64,000 nt of DNA from Actinacidiphila guanduensis (GCF_900103985.1 NZ_FNIE01000009.1:310001-374000); one strand, 5' to 3'. Numbered from the stretch's first letter, positions 48,494-58,617 are shown. Notes: a model not told the origin generated them from the sequence alone. Made by a program: numbers and translations.

Positions 48494-49045
48494 TCAGGTG
48501 TGATCGATCCCGCACGGTCGGGTGAACCCCGCGGCCGCGCCGCCGCGGGCCTGCGCCGGCAGGGCCGGGCCCGGCGCGTACGGCGCGGCGCCGCCGCCGG
48601 TGGCCAGCCGGGTCAGCCGGGCCCGGGCGAGCCGGCGCAACTGCTCGGCGGTGGTCACCGCCTCGGTGTCCGCGTCGTGGCCGAGCCGCACCCGCAGGGC
48701 GGCGAGCATCTCGTCCAGGGCCGCGGTGGGGTCGGTGCGGTCCAGCGCGATGACGAAGACGTGGCCGAACCTCGCCTCGTAGGCCGCGTGGGCGGCGCGC
48801 AGGGCGGTGTGCACGGCGAGATTGCCGCGATGCGGCAGCGCGGTGGTGGCCTCGCCGGCCAGCGCCTCGGCGAGGTCGGCGGGGGTGAGGTCGTACGCCG
48901 CCTCGTCGGCCGCGGCGAGCAGCGCCTCCACCGTGGGGTACGGGCGGTGGGCGGCCAGCCGGCGGGCCCAGGTGCGGGAGTGGCAGCAGGCGAGCAGGGC
49001 GGTCTCGGCGGCGGTGGGCGAGGCCCGGTTGAACATGGTGAGCAT
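48494..49045 (-). CDS. Degenerate OHCU decarboxylase-like protein
   Basis: A 183-residue protein that follows the helical framework of OHCU decarboxylase (ureide pathway): LLACCHSRTWARRLAAHRPYPTVEALLAAA at the start and AHAAYEARFGHVFVIALDRTD and LDEMLAALRVRLGHDADTEAVTTAEQLRRLA later. The stretch that normally reads AHPxxG and contains the catalytic His is here ALAGEATTALPHRGN, and the later EQ motif is absent, so activity is doubtful. Start ATG 49045 (LTMFNRASP) matches the family; the frame to 49171 is low-complexity. No other ureide genes are nearby. Confidence 0.7.
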   Translation of the reverse strand: MLTMFNRASPTAAETALLACCHSRTWARRLAAHRPYPTVEALLAAADEAAYDLTPADLAEALAGEATTALPHRGNLAVHTALRAAHAAYEARFGHVFVIALDRTDPTAALDEMLAALRVRLGHDADTEAVTTAEQLRRLARARLTRLATGGGAAPYAPGPALPAQARGGAAAGFTRPCGIDHT

Positions 49046-49606
49046 GGCGGGCGCCGCGGGCGGGGTGTCGCGGGACAGCGGGGCTCCTGGGATCGCGGTG
49101 CGGGTGCGCCGGTGCGCGGCGGTGGTCGGGACGTGGTGCCGCGGTGGCGCTCGGGACAGGGCGCGCGGCAACTCTACGGTCGCGCCCGGCGCGTGCGGCG
49201 GCCCGGGGGGAAGGATTCACCCGAATGTGGCGGGCGTGTCGGCATCCGTGTTGACGCGCGCCCTTCGCGGCGTGCCCGAAGTGTGCCGGTGCTCTGCCCG
49301 AACGGCCCCCGGGAGAGGCCCGAAGTGCCCGCCGGCCGACCGATTCCCGACCGTTCGGGCTGCGGGCGGCCGGCCGCGGGTCGGCCGCGGTCGTGCACGT
49401 GGCGGGGCCGAAGGCGACGGCCGGGGGCCGCCTCCCCCCACAGGAGCGTCCCCGGCCGCCGACATGTAGGGCGTATGCCGGTCCGAAAGTGTCACCGCCC
49501 GCCATGGGGCAGGATGGGACCCTGTGGGACGGCGGATCGAGGGAGATCCGACCGGGGATCCGACGGGGGTTCCGACGGGGGTCGGCGACGGAGCTTCGAG
49601 GGGGTG
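49046..49606. other. Divergent gap with a 12-bp tandem repeat
   Basis: No gene is supported in 49046-49513. Just upstream of the sigma gene, three head-to-tail 12-mers (GATCCGACCGGG, GATCCGACGGGG, GTTCCGACGGGG) occupy 49545-49580. They are in frame with the sigma gene and would encode an Arg/Ser-Asp-Gly repeat if translation began at ATG 49514. No promoter consensus is clear. Confidence 0.45.
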
Positions 49607-50410
49607 GTGCCACAGGTGGATCTCGACGCCGCGGTGACAGCGGCGCAGAGCGGGGACGAGGCGGCCTTCAGGGTCGTCTACCGCGCTGTGCAGCCGCAGT
49701 TGCTGCAGTACGTGCGCAGCCTGGTGGGTCCGGGCGACGCGGAGGACGTCGCCTCGGAGTCGTGGCTGCAGATCGCCCGCGACCTGCCGGAGTTCCGGGG
49801 CGGCGGAGCGGCCGTTCGCGGTTGGGCGGCGCGCATCGCGCGCAACCGGGCGCTGGACCACATCCGGGCCCGCAGCCGGCGGCCCGTGTCCGGTGCGGGG
49901 GTCGACGAGCTGGTCCAGTTGCCCGATCGGGCGGACACCGCGGGGGAGGCGCTGGACGCGGTCGCCACCGACGCGGCCCTGGCCGCCATTGCCGCCCTGC
50001 CCCGCGAGCAGGCCGAGGCGGTGCTGCTGCGGGTGGTGATGGGCCTGGACTCCACCAGCGCGGCACGGGTGCTGGGCCGTCGGCCCGGCTCGGTGCGGAT
50101 GGCCACCCACCGCGGGCTGCGCCGGCTCGCCGAGCAACTGGCCGAGGCCGGTGGGGCGTCCGGGGCGGCGAAGGGGTCCGACCCGGCGGACCCCGGCGGG
50201 CCCTCAGGGCTGGGCGGACTGGGCGGTGCCGCCGTGCCGCGGGCCCGGCAGCCGGGCGGGCTGCGCGGGGCGGGGCCGGGACCGGGGGGCCCGGAAACCG
50301 CGGAGAACGCGAGAACGGCGGGAAATGCAGGTGATACAGGGGGCGGAGGGGGCAAGGGGGGAGCCGTGACGCGGGGGGATGTGACGTTTTCCGCGTCCAA
50401 GGCGCTGTGA
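49607..50410 (+). CDS. ECF RNA polymerase sigma factor
   Basis: About 267 residues. Region 2 spans about 18-92 (DEAAFRVVYRAVQPQLLQYVRSLVGPGDAEDVASESWLQIARDL and GWAARIARNRALDHIRAR), region 4 about 128-178 (IAALPREQAEAVLLRVVMGLDSTSAARVLGRRPGSVRMATHRGLRRLAEQL). An 80-residue Gly/Pro-rich tail follows. The start is uncertain among GTG 49604, 49607 and 49616 and ATG 49514 (31 residues longer). Nine bases separate it from the next gene, a likely anti-sigma factor. Target promoters are unknown. A similar unlinked sigma-like core occurs at 13.2-14.7 kb. Confidence 0.88.
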   Translation: MPQVDLDAAVTAAQSGDEAAFRVVYRAVQPQLLQYVRSLVGPGDAEDVASESWLQIARDLPEFRGGGAAVRGWAARIARNRALDHIRARSRRPVSGAGVDELVQLPDRADTAGEALDAVATDAALAAIAALPREQAEAVLLRVVMGLDSTSAARVLGRRPGSVRMATHRGLRRLAEQLAEAGGASGAAKGSDPADPGGPSGLGGLGGAAVPRARQPGGLRGAGPGPGGPETAENARTAGNAGDTGGGGGKGGAVTRGDVTFSASKAL

Positions 50411-50419
50411 GGAAGTGAC

Positions 50420-51667
50420 ATGAGCGACAAGGGACGACGTGACGGTACGAGGCCGGGCCCGCGGGCCCGGCCGGGGCTGCCCGGTGGGCGGCTCCCCTCG
50501 CGTGGCGGCCACTGGCTCACCGGGCAGGCGGCCGAACTCCTGCTGACCGGTGGGCGGGTGCAGCTCGCCGACGCGGAGGCGGCCGAGGCGGTCACCCGGC
50601 TGGCCCGGCTGCTGGCCGCGGCGGGTGGGCAGCAGGAGCTGCCCGGCGCCGGACCGCAGCCGGCCGGCCGCGGCCTGGACCCGGCCCGCGAGGAGGCCGC
50701 CCTCGCGGCGTTCCGTGCCGCACGCAGCGCGGCACACGCCGCCGAGGTGGGGGCCGCCGCGGTGCCGGCGGGTCCGTCCGGGGCAGCAGCAGCCGCCGCT
50801 GCTGCCTCGGACGGCCGGCGTCGGACCGCGTGGTTGCTTGCCGGGGTACGGGCGCCCCTGCACGCCCTGTCCGCTCTCTTCAGCGCGCCCCGCCCCCTCG
50901 CCCGTACCGCCAGGACCCGTGAACAGCCCGTGGAGCGGCGCCCGTTGCGGACGGTGCTGGCGGCGACGGCGTCGGTGGTGGCGCTCAGCGGCATCGCGGT
51001 GGCCGTCGCGCTGACCACCGGCCGGATCGGTGTGCCCGGCCACGGCTCGCACCCCGCCCCGCCCGCGGCCACCCGTCCGCCGGCCGCCGACACCCCGGGC
51101 GGCGGCGCCGCGGGCCCGGGCGCCGGGGCACCCGACCCCACCACGGCCGCGCCCCCCGCCGCGCATCCGCCGGCCGCGGGCCCCTCCCTGCACGGCTACG
51201 GGACCTGGTGCCTGCCGTACGCGGCTCCGTTCGGCCACGCGGGGTGCGGGAAGGACACGAAACGGTTCGGCGCGGGCTGGGGCGCCCCCTGGTACGGCCC
51301 GCACGGCCAGGACCACGGGAAGGGCCACGAGGACGGCAAGGGCCCGTCCACGGGGCACAAGGGTGGTTCCGGCAGTTCGAACGGGTCCGGTGAGGACTCC
51401 AAGGGCACGCAGGACGCCCAGGGGGACCAGGGAGACCAGGGGGATCAGGGCACGAAGCAGGGCAACGCCTACGGGAAGGCCAACGGCAAGAACGGGACCG
51501 CCAAGGGCAACGGCGCCGGGACCGGCGGCACGAACGGCACCAAGAGCAGTAAGGGGACCGGCAACAGCGCCAGCAAGGGCAACAGCGGCCAGGACGGCAA
51601 GCAGGACAAGGGCAAGGACAAGGGCAACGGCGCCGGGAAGAAGAGCACCCGCGCCGCCGTGAAGTAG
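50420..51667 (+). CDS. Putative membrane-bound anti-sigma factor with Gly/Lys-rich extracellular tail
   Basis: A 415-residue protein directly after the sigma gene. The cytoplasmic part (about 1-175) is Ala/Arg-rich and helical, without an obvious HxxxCxxC zinc motif. One transmembrane helix lies at about 177-199 (VLAATASVVALSGIAVAVALTTG). The outer part has a Pro/Ala linker, a small module with two Cys (TWCLPYAAPFGHAGCG) and then about 120 residues of Gly/Lys/Asn/Asp/Gln repeats, including QGDQGDQGDQG. Anti-sigma function is inferred from position and topology only. The tail could be a wall-spanning or collagen-like segment. Confidence 0.75.
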   Translation: MSDKGRRDGTRPGPRARPGLPGGRLPSRGGHWLTGQAAELLLTGGRVQLADAEAAEAVTRLARLLAAAGGQQELPGAGPQPAGRGLDPAREEAALAAFRAARSAAHAAEVGAAAVPAGPSGAAAAAAAASDGRRRTAWLLAGVRAPLHALSALFSAPRPLARTARTREQPVERRPLRTVLAATASVVALSGIAVAVALTTGRIGVPGHGSHPAPPAATRPPAADTPGGGAAGPGAGAPDPTTAAPPAAHPPAAGPSLHGYGTWCLPYAAPFGHAGCGKDTKRFGAGWGAPWYGPHGQDHGKGHEDGKGPSTGHKGGSGSSNGSGEDSKGTQDAQGDQGDQGDQGTKQGNAYGKANGKNGTAKGNGAGTGGTNGTKSSKGTGNSASKGNSGQDGKQDKGKDKGNGAGKKSTRAAVK

Positions 51668-51694
51668 CGGCATCTCCGGGCCGAATCCGGAACC

Positions 51695-51928
51695 GAAGCC
51701 CTGCCCGGCCCGGGCCGAGCCCGAACCGGAGCCGAACCTGCGCCGAAGCCCTGCCGAGCCCGAACGGGCCCCGGACCCGCGTCGAACCCGGGCCGAACGC
51801 CTGCCGAACTCCGGCCGTACCCGAATCGGCGCCGAACTCACGTCGAAGCGCTGCCCAGGCCGGCCCGAACCCGCGTCGGACCGCAACCGAACCCCTGCCC
51901 ACCCCGGCCTGAACCCCCGCCGTCACCC
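51695..51928. repeat. 50-bp degenerate tandem repeat, five units
   Basis: A GAAGCCCTGCC-like core recurs at 51695, 51745, 51795, 51845 and 51889, i.e. at 50, 50, 50 and 44 bp intervals. The rest of each unit is rich in CCGAACC and diverges freely, so the phase is kept while the sequence drifts. It lies just after the putative anti-sigma gene. No function is known. Confidence 0.7.
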
Positions 51929-52381
51929 TGAAGCCTCCCGCGCTCTGATCGCTCCCGGCGACCGGGCACGGTCAGCGCCGGGCACCGCCGTACTCCCGTG
52001 CCCGCACCGCCCGTTCCGGGCCGTTGCGGCACGGCGGCGGGCAGCCGTCGCGGGCCCGCCCCGGCCGGATTCCCATGCCCGGAGGCCGCTCCACCTGCCC
52101 GCACGGCCCGCGTACCGCCTCGGACCCCGGCCGCGCGGGCTGCCCGTTCCGGGCGGCGGGGCCCGCGCGGGCGACACACCGAACGTGTCCGCGATCCGGC
52201 GCCGTCCCGGCGCCTGTGACCTGGGGATTCACTCGGCGGACGACCCCGTTCGGGGGCTCGCGGGGGCGGCAGGCGCGTCCGGCGGGTGACACTTCCGGGC
52301 CGCCGTGCGCTGTAAGGAATGGGCCGACTGGTCATCGGCCCGGTGGACCCCGGTTCTCCCCGTATCGGCGTCCACGACACG

Positions 52382-52421
52382 GAGCGCGGCCGGGTGCTTT
52401 TCCCCCTGCCCGGCCGCGCTC
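52382..52421. other. Strong 13-bp hairpin in the mutase upstream region
   Basis: GAGCGCGGCCGGG (52382-52394) pairs perfectly with CCCGGCCGCGCTC (52409-52421) around a 14-base, pyrimidine-rich loop. A 7-bp hairpin at 52321-52341 precedes it and a 7-bp hairpin at 52557-52574 (ACGT-type arms) lies 27 bases before the mutase start. They might be terminators of an unseen transcript or leader structures. Confidence 0.55.
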
Positions 52422-52601
52422 ATTCTCCGCGGGCCCCGCCGAGGACCGGCAGGCGGCCGCCGGGGAGCCGCCCCCGCCATGCGGGCACTGTGAGGAACCT
52501 CCCAGCCCCGTTCGTGCCTCGCGCCGCGCCGACGCCACTACAGTCCGTGGCGGGTCCCGACGTTTCCACGTCGGTAACAAACGCGAGTGGAGGCTTGAGC
52601 A

Positions 52602-54182
<1,581 letters not shown>

Positions 54183-54223
54183 CCCTGGCGGCGGCAGGCC
54201 CGGCCGGGTGGTGCGCCCGGGGC

Positions 54224-54910
54224 TCAGCGGGTGGCGTAGGACAGGGCGGTCCCGCTGAGCAGGGACTCCATCGCGGCCAGCAGGGCGAGGGCGGACTCGG
54301 CGATGTCGCCGGGGGAGCGGCCCTGCTGGGTGCGGGTGCCGATCTCGCGGAACAACTGGTCCTGGACCCAGCCGAGTTGGGAAGCGATCAGGCGGGGCAG
54401 GGGGTCGCCGGGGCCGGCCCCGGTCTCGGCCGCCAGCGTCTCGGCCAGGGCGTCGACCATCTCGCCGGCGGTGGCGTCCAGCCGGGCCGACAGCGTGGGC
54501 TCGGCACGGACCATGTGCAGGAAGCGGCCGAAGCCCTGGGTGAGGCCCACCATGCGGTCCCCCTGGCGCAGTTCGGCGCGCAGGGCGGCGAAGACGGCGG
54601 CCGCCGCGGACTGGCCGGGCGCGCGGTCGCGCACCATCTGCACCATCCGCTGGGCGGACGCCTCCTCCGGGTAGAAGACCAGGTCCTCTTTGGAGGGGAA
54701 GTACGTGTAGACCGTGTTCACCGAGACCTCGGCGGTGCGCGCCACCTCGGCAATGGTCACCTGGGCGAAGCCGTGCTCCAGGAAGAGGCCGGTGGCCACC
54801 TCCGCGATGTGCCGGCGGGTCTGCCGTCGCTTCTCGTCACGCAGGCCGGCGGCGAGGATCGCCTCGGCGCGCGTCGGCTCTCGCACGCTCCCGCGGGTGA
54901 TGTCGCTCAC
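54224..54910 (-). CDS. TetR-family regulator
   Basis: A 228-residue protein with an N-terminal TetR HTH (KRRQTRRHIAEVATGLFLEHGFAQVTIAEVARTAEVSVNTVYTYFPSKEDLVFY) and an all-helical C-terminal half. It is convergent with the mutase gene (41 bp between stops) and 52 bp downstream of the acyltransferase gene end, which lies on the same strand further right... its own start (54910) is therefore right next to the 3' end of that operon, and a promoter must lie in 54911-54962. No palindrome stands out there. The target is unknown. Confidence 0.9.
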   Translation of the reverse strand: MSDITRGSVREPTRAEAILAAGLRDEKRRQTRRHIAEVATGLFLEHGFAQVTIAEVARTAEVSVNTVYTYFPSKEDLVFYPEEASAQRMVQMVRDRAPGQSAAAAVFAALRAELRQGDRMVGLTQGFGRFLHMVRAEPTLSARLDATAGEMVDALAETLAAETGAGPGDPLPRLIASQLGWVQDQLFREIGTRTQQGRSPGDIAESALALLAAMESLLSGTALSYATR

Positions 54911-54962
54911 CCGACCATCGTAGGCCAGTGCGGGCGGGCCGCCCGGCCCGCCCGCGGCGTTG

Positions 54963-56168
54963 TCAACGGACCGTCAGCACCGGTGCCTTGTTGAGCAGCC
55001 GCTTCAGCCGGGGGGCGAACGGCTTCTCGATCAGGCGGTGCATGGCGTAGGCGAGCAGGAGCATGAGGACCACCGTGGCGGCGAAGACCGTCGTCGGTGC
55101 CCAGTCGGTGTGCTGGTTGAGCTTGCCGATGACCACCCAGCCCAGGTGCTCGTGCACCAGGTAGAAGGGGTAGGTCAGGGCGCCGGCGGTGGTGAGCCAG
55201 CGCCAGTTGAGGTTCGCGATCGGCGGCACCAGGGTCACCGCGATCACCGCCAGCATGCCGAGCAGCAGGACCACCTCCACCATCAGCACCGAGCGGTGGT
55301 GGAAGACGTCCAGGTGCTTGGGCGCGACCAGGGCCTTGACCTCCTCGCGCTGCCCGATCAGGTAGGCGCCGGCCACCAGGCCCCAGGACAGGGCGTCGTG
55401 GCCGAACCGGTGGATGAGGTAGAGCCCCATGCCGGCGACGAAGAAGGGCGCGTACTGCGGCATCAGCGCCAGGTTCAGGAAGCTCTCGCCGGAGGACTCG
55501 GCGTACAGCGCGGTCACCGTCCACACGGTGGCGAAGACCAGCACCCGGCGGCGGGTGGCGCCCGGCCAGATCACGCACAGGGCGAAGAGCAGATAGAAGC
55601 GCATCTCGGCCCACAGCGTCCAGCACACGCCGAGCACCCGCTGGGCGCCGGCCGGCATCTGGAACATGGTGAAATTCACCAGCAGGTCGCTGGTGGGCAC
55701 CCGCTTGAGGCCGACGATCGCGAAAGCCACCGTGACGATGACCAGCGCCGCCCAGTACGCCGGGTAGAGGCGGGTGATGCGGGAGATCGCGAAGTCCTTC
55801 ACCGAGCGGCCCCAGCCGCTCATGGATATGACGAATCCGCTGATCACGAAGAATATCTGGACGCCGAGCGGGCCGTAGGAGAACGCCCCGGACAAGTGCG
55901 GGAAAACATGGTCGGGGTCGCGGCCCCAGGCGGCGGAGATGTCGCCGCCGCGGCCGCCGTAGTGGTAGACGCAGACCATCAGGGCGGCCACCAGGCGCAG
56001 CCCGTCCAGGGCGCGCAGCCGGCCGCGGGTCCGCTCGCGCGGGCGGTCGTCCGGCGGCTGCGCCACCGCGGGCGCGGCGGCGCCGGTTTCGGCGGGGGCG
56101 CCCGCGGCCGGGGCGGGGTCGCCCGACCCGGCGGACTCGTCCGCGGGGGCGGGGAGATGAAGGGTCAT
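54963..56168 (-). CDS. Acyltransferase family 3 (OafA-like) membrane protein
   Basis: A 401-residue protein: about 50 disordered residues, then an acyltransferase-3 domain of ten helices beginning RLRALDGLRLVAALMVCVYHYGG with the conserved RxLDGLR and the His of VYHYGG, and later YGPLGVQIFFVISGFVISMSGWG and RITRLYPAYW. Such proteins O-acetylate cell-surface polysaccharides. Start: ATG at 56168, overlapping the stop of the upstream polysialyltransferase-like gene by 4 bp; the open frame to 57275 is antisense shadow. It probably modifies the glycopolymer made by this locus. Confidence 0.92.
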   Translation of the reverse strand: MTLHLPAPADESAGSGDPAPAAGAPAETGAAAPAVAQPPDDRPRERTRGRLRALDGLRLVAALMVCVYHYGGRGGDISAAWGRDPDHVFPHLSGAFSYGPLGVQIFFVISGFVISMSGWGRSVKDFAISRITRLYPAYWAALVIVTVAFAIVGLKRVPTSDLLVNFTMFQMPAGAQRVLGVCWTLWAEMRFYLLFALCVIWPGATRRRVLVFATVWTVTALYAESSGESFLNLALMPQYAPFFVAGMGLYLIHRFGHDALSWGLVAGAYLIGQREEVKALVAPKHLDVFHHRSVLMVEVVLLLGMLAVIAVTLVPPIANLNWRWLTTAGALTYPFYLVHEHLGWVVIGKLNQHTDWAPTTVFAATVVLMLLLAYAMHRLIEKPFAPRLKRLLNKAPVLTVR

Positions 56169-57544
56169 CCGAGTGCTTTCTTCAGGGCACGGGCGCGACG
56201 GGCCACTCTGCGGACGGTTCCGTTGCGCGGGACGAACGCCAGCCGGGCCGGAATCCCGCCGGGCAGGCCGAGGGAGGTCAGGCGGCGGCGCTTGAAGTAC
56301 GGCCAGGTGTCGGCGTCCAGATGCCGGCTGAGCCAGGCGGCGGCCTCGTCGCGCAGGTGCGGGTAGGCCCGCGCCTGCATGCAGAAGCCCACCGTGTGGA
56401 CCAGCGGCGTCAGTTCGGCCGCCACCTTCTCGGGCGACGGCGGGGTCCATGCGCGGACCGCACCGGCGTCGCCCACATCGGGCAGGAGCGCGTGCACCAG
56501 CGTGACCGGCACCCGGTTGCTGTTCTGGTAGGGCGTCAGCCGTTCCAGCAGCAGCCTGGTGCCGGTACGGGCCACCGGGATGTCGTAGAGCACCGAGGCG
56601 GTCAGCAGCGCGGTGGAGAAGCAGCCGACCACCAGCGCCGGACGGGACCGCTGGTAGACGGCTTCGGCGAGCACCGGCGTGTTGAGCACGGTGAGTTCCG
56701 CGCCCAGCCGGCTCGCCTCGGCCCGCAGCGGCTCCGTCCACTCCGCGGGAGCGGTCGGGTGCGGCTTGAAGACGATCTTCTTGTGCCCGAGGGCGGCGGC
56801 GCCGCGCACCATCTTCAGGTGCAGCTCCTCCTCCTCGGCGGCGGTGAGGATGCCCAGCGCCGACAGGTACTGGCCGAGCAGCAGGGCCGCTCCGGCCGGC
56901 ACCGAGTCCAGGGTGTCGCGGCCGCCCTCCCGGTCGGCCTCGGCGGCTTCTGCGGCCTCGGTCACCTCGGCGAGCACCTTGGTGAACTCCGCGGTCGGCA
57001 CCACCTGGGAGGGCACGCCGTACTCGCTGAGCAGCAGCGGGGTCAGGCCCGGCACCAGGTCCAGGTGGAGCAGCCGGTCGATGCGGGTGTCCACCAGCAG
57101 GCCGATCTTGTTGCGGGTGGGCCCGTAGGACATCAGGCCGTCGGCGTAGACGGTGATCGGGGCGCCGGTGAAGACCTGCGCGAAGGTGAGCGCGGGGGCG
57201 ACCTGGATGGACTCCACGACCAGTTCCAGGTCGTCGGTGCCCAGCAGCCACTCGCGGCGGAAGTAGCGCTCCCACATCGGCACGTCGTCGGGCCGCGGGA
57301 CCCAGCCGGAGGGGTGCATCGGGCTGATCGCCTCGTTGTAGGAGACGACCGCGTCGAACCGGCTGCGCAGGGCGGCGAAGCCGGGTGCCCGGTCGGCGGG
57401 GGTGTGCGTCTCGGGCACGGCGGCGTTGTTGCTGACCACCAGGACGCGGCGGTCGGCCGCCGGCAGCGAGCCGGCGTCCAGGGCGGCGGCCAGGGTGGCG
57501 ATGCCGTACAGGGTGGAGGCGAGGAAGAGCTGGGTGCGGGCCAT
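56165..57544 (-). CDS. Alpha-2,8-polysialyltransferase-like protein
   Basis: A 459-residue protein starting MARTQLFLASTLYGIATLAAAL, the typical N-terminus of the polysialyltransferase-like family. The C-terminal half has KKIVFKPHPTAP, with a KPHP motif characteristic of bacterial polysialyltransferases and related CMP-sugar transferases, then VVGCFSTALLTASVLYDIPVART with the conserved Ser/Thr of the second motif. It probably polymerises a sialic-acid-like nonulosonate from the CMP-activated donor made by the NeuA-like enzyme 3 kb away. It overlaps neighbours on both sides by 4 bp or less. Confidence 0.88.
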   Translation of the reverse strand: MARTQLFLASTLYGIATLAAALDAGSLPAADRRVLVVSNNAAVPETHTPADRAPGFAALRSRFDAVVSYNEAISPMHPSGWVPRPDDVPMWERYFRREWLLGTDDLELVVESIQVAPALTFAQVFTGAPITVYADGLMSYGPTRNKIGLLVDTRIDRLLHLDLVPGLTPLLLSEYGVPSQVVPTAEFTKVLAEVTEAAEAAEADREGGRDTLDSVPAGAALLLGQYLSALGILTAAEEEELHLKMVRGAAALGHKKIVFKPHPTAPAEWTEPLRAEASRLGAELTVLNTPVLAEAVYQRSRPALVVGCFSTALLTASVLYDIPVARTGTRLLLERLTPYQNSNRVPVTLVHALLPDVGDAGAVRAWTPPSPEKVAAELTPLVHTVGFCMQARAYPHLRDEAAAWLSRHLDADTWPYFKRRRLTSLGLPGGIPARLAFVPRNGTVRRVARRARALKKALG

Positions 57545-58563
57545 CACGCGTTCACCGACCCGGCGTCGTCGCGGACCTCGGCGTCGGCGTCGCCGCCCGG
57601 TCCTCTGGCGGGCACCCGCCAGCGCAACCGGCGGATCTTGGCGCTGCGTTCGAGGTCCATGGAGTCCAGGGCCGCGGTCAGCACGTCCGCGGGCAGCCGG
57701 TTGAGGGCCGCGGCGGACTGCGCCTTGAGCCGGCGGGCCAGCGCCGGCTCGAACCGGTCGATGTTGTCCAGGTGGTGGGCGATGATCGCGCAGTAGGTGC
57801 GCACCGCCTTGGGCAGGAAGCGCTCCTCGTCGGGGTCGCCGGCGAGTTCGGCGATCACCTGGTCGAAGGAGCGGACGAAGTCCAGCTGCCGTTCGTCGCC
57901 GATCTGGGTGAGCGAGGTGTTCACCCCGCGCCGGTAGTGCACGCCGAGCAGACCCACCACCGCGCAGGATTTGGCCTCCCGGTGCAGCCGCCAGATCCAC
58001 GGCCGGTCCTCGGCGGTGCGCAGGTGGGCCGGCATGTGCACCAGGCCCTGCTCCACGATCCGCCGGTGGTAGGCGCCGGCCCACGAGTAGGGGTAGTCCA
58101 CCAGCGACGGGCGGTCGGCGGGCAGGATCGCCGAGCGCGGGTCGATCGGGGTGTTGCGGCGGCCGTGCGGGGCGCGGATGACGTTGCGGGTGCTGCCGGT
58201 GCACTGGACGTGGTCGGTGCGCAGGAAGTCCACGTCCAACTCGTCCATCGCGCGCACCAGTTGCGGCAGGTAGCCGGGGGCGAGCCAGTCGTCGCCGTCC
58301 ATGAAGGTCAGGTACTCGCCCTGTGCCTCGTCGATGCCGGCGTTGCGCAGCGCGGCGACCCCGGTGTGGTCGCGGCGGATCACGCGCGCGCCCGGCAGTG
58401 AGCGGACCCCCTCGTCCAGCAGCTGGGGCGTCCGGTCGGTCGACCCGTCGTCCATGAGCAGGAACTCGAAGTCCGGCCGGGCATTGGCCTTGAGGCTGCG
58501 CAGCGCGTCGGGAACAAACGGCTGCACATTAAAAAAGGGCACGATGACGGAGAGCTTGACCAC
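57544..58563 (-). CDS. Glycosyltransferase family 2
   Basis: A 339-residue GT-A glycosyltransferase: LSVIVPFFNVQPFVPDALRSL at the N-terminus, FEFLLMDDGSTDRTPQLLDE, RNAGIDEAQGEYLTFMDGDDWLAPGYL with the metal-binding DGDD motif, then a helical C-terminal half with EDRPWIWRLHREAKS. Start: GTG at 58563 with AAGGTGAG upstream. It is the first gene of the three-gene minus-strand arm of the glycopolymer locus. Sugar donor and acceptor are unknown. Confidence 0.93.
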   Translation of the reverse strand: MVKLSVIVPFFNVQPFVPDALRSLKANARPDFEFLLMDDGSTDRTPQLLDEGVRSLPGARVIRRDHTGVAALRNAGIDEAQGEYLTFMDGDDWLAPGYLPQLVRAMDELDVDFLRTDHVQCTGSTRNVIRAPHGRRNTPIDPRSAILPADRPSLVDYPYSWAGAYHRRIVEQGLVHMPAHLRTAEDRPWIWRLHREAKSCAVVGLLGVHYRRGVNTSLTQIGDERQLDFVRSFDQVIAELAGDPDEERFLPKAVRTYCAIIAHHLDNIDRFEPALARRLKAQSAAALNRLPADVLTAALDSMDLERSAKIRRLRWRVPARGPGGDADAEVRDDAGSVNA

Positions 58564-58617
58564 CCGCTCACCTTAGGGCGCACCGCGCCGCTGTACTTGG
58601 CCTGCCGCGGACATCCA

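Larger units (their letters stand above)
51668..52601. other. Large non-coding gap upstream of the mutase gene
   Basis: 934 bp without a convincing gene. The first quarter is a 50-bp repeat array (51695-51928). The last 300 bp hold three hairpins (52321-52341, 52382-52421, 52557-52574) and a candidate -10 TACAGT at 52539-52544, 58 bases before the mutase ATG. No cobalamin riboswitch B12 box was recognised. A 62-codon frame at 52305 and an open frame from 52319 lack other support. Confidence 0.5.

Noticed and set aside
52319..52601. Short frame starting GRLVIGPVDPGSPRIGV before the mutase gene
   Set aside because: The first 25 residues look protein-like, but the frame has no proper Shine-Dalgarno spacing, becomes Pro/Arg-rich and runs without a stop into the mutase gene in another frame. 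It might be a decayed remnant but cannot be supported as a gene.
52200..52601. Possible cobalamin riboswitch upstream of the B12-dependent mutase
   Set aside because: The conserved B12-box sequence was not found, and the hairpins do not form the expected multi-arm core by eye.
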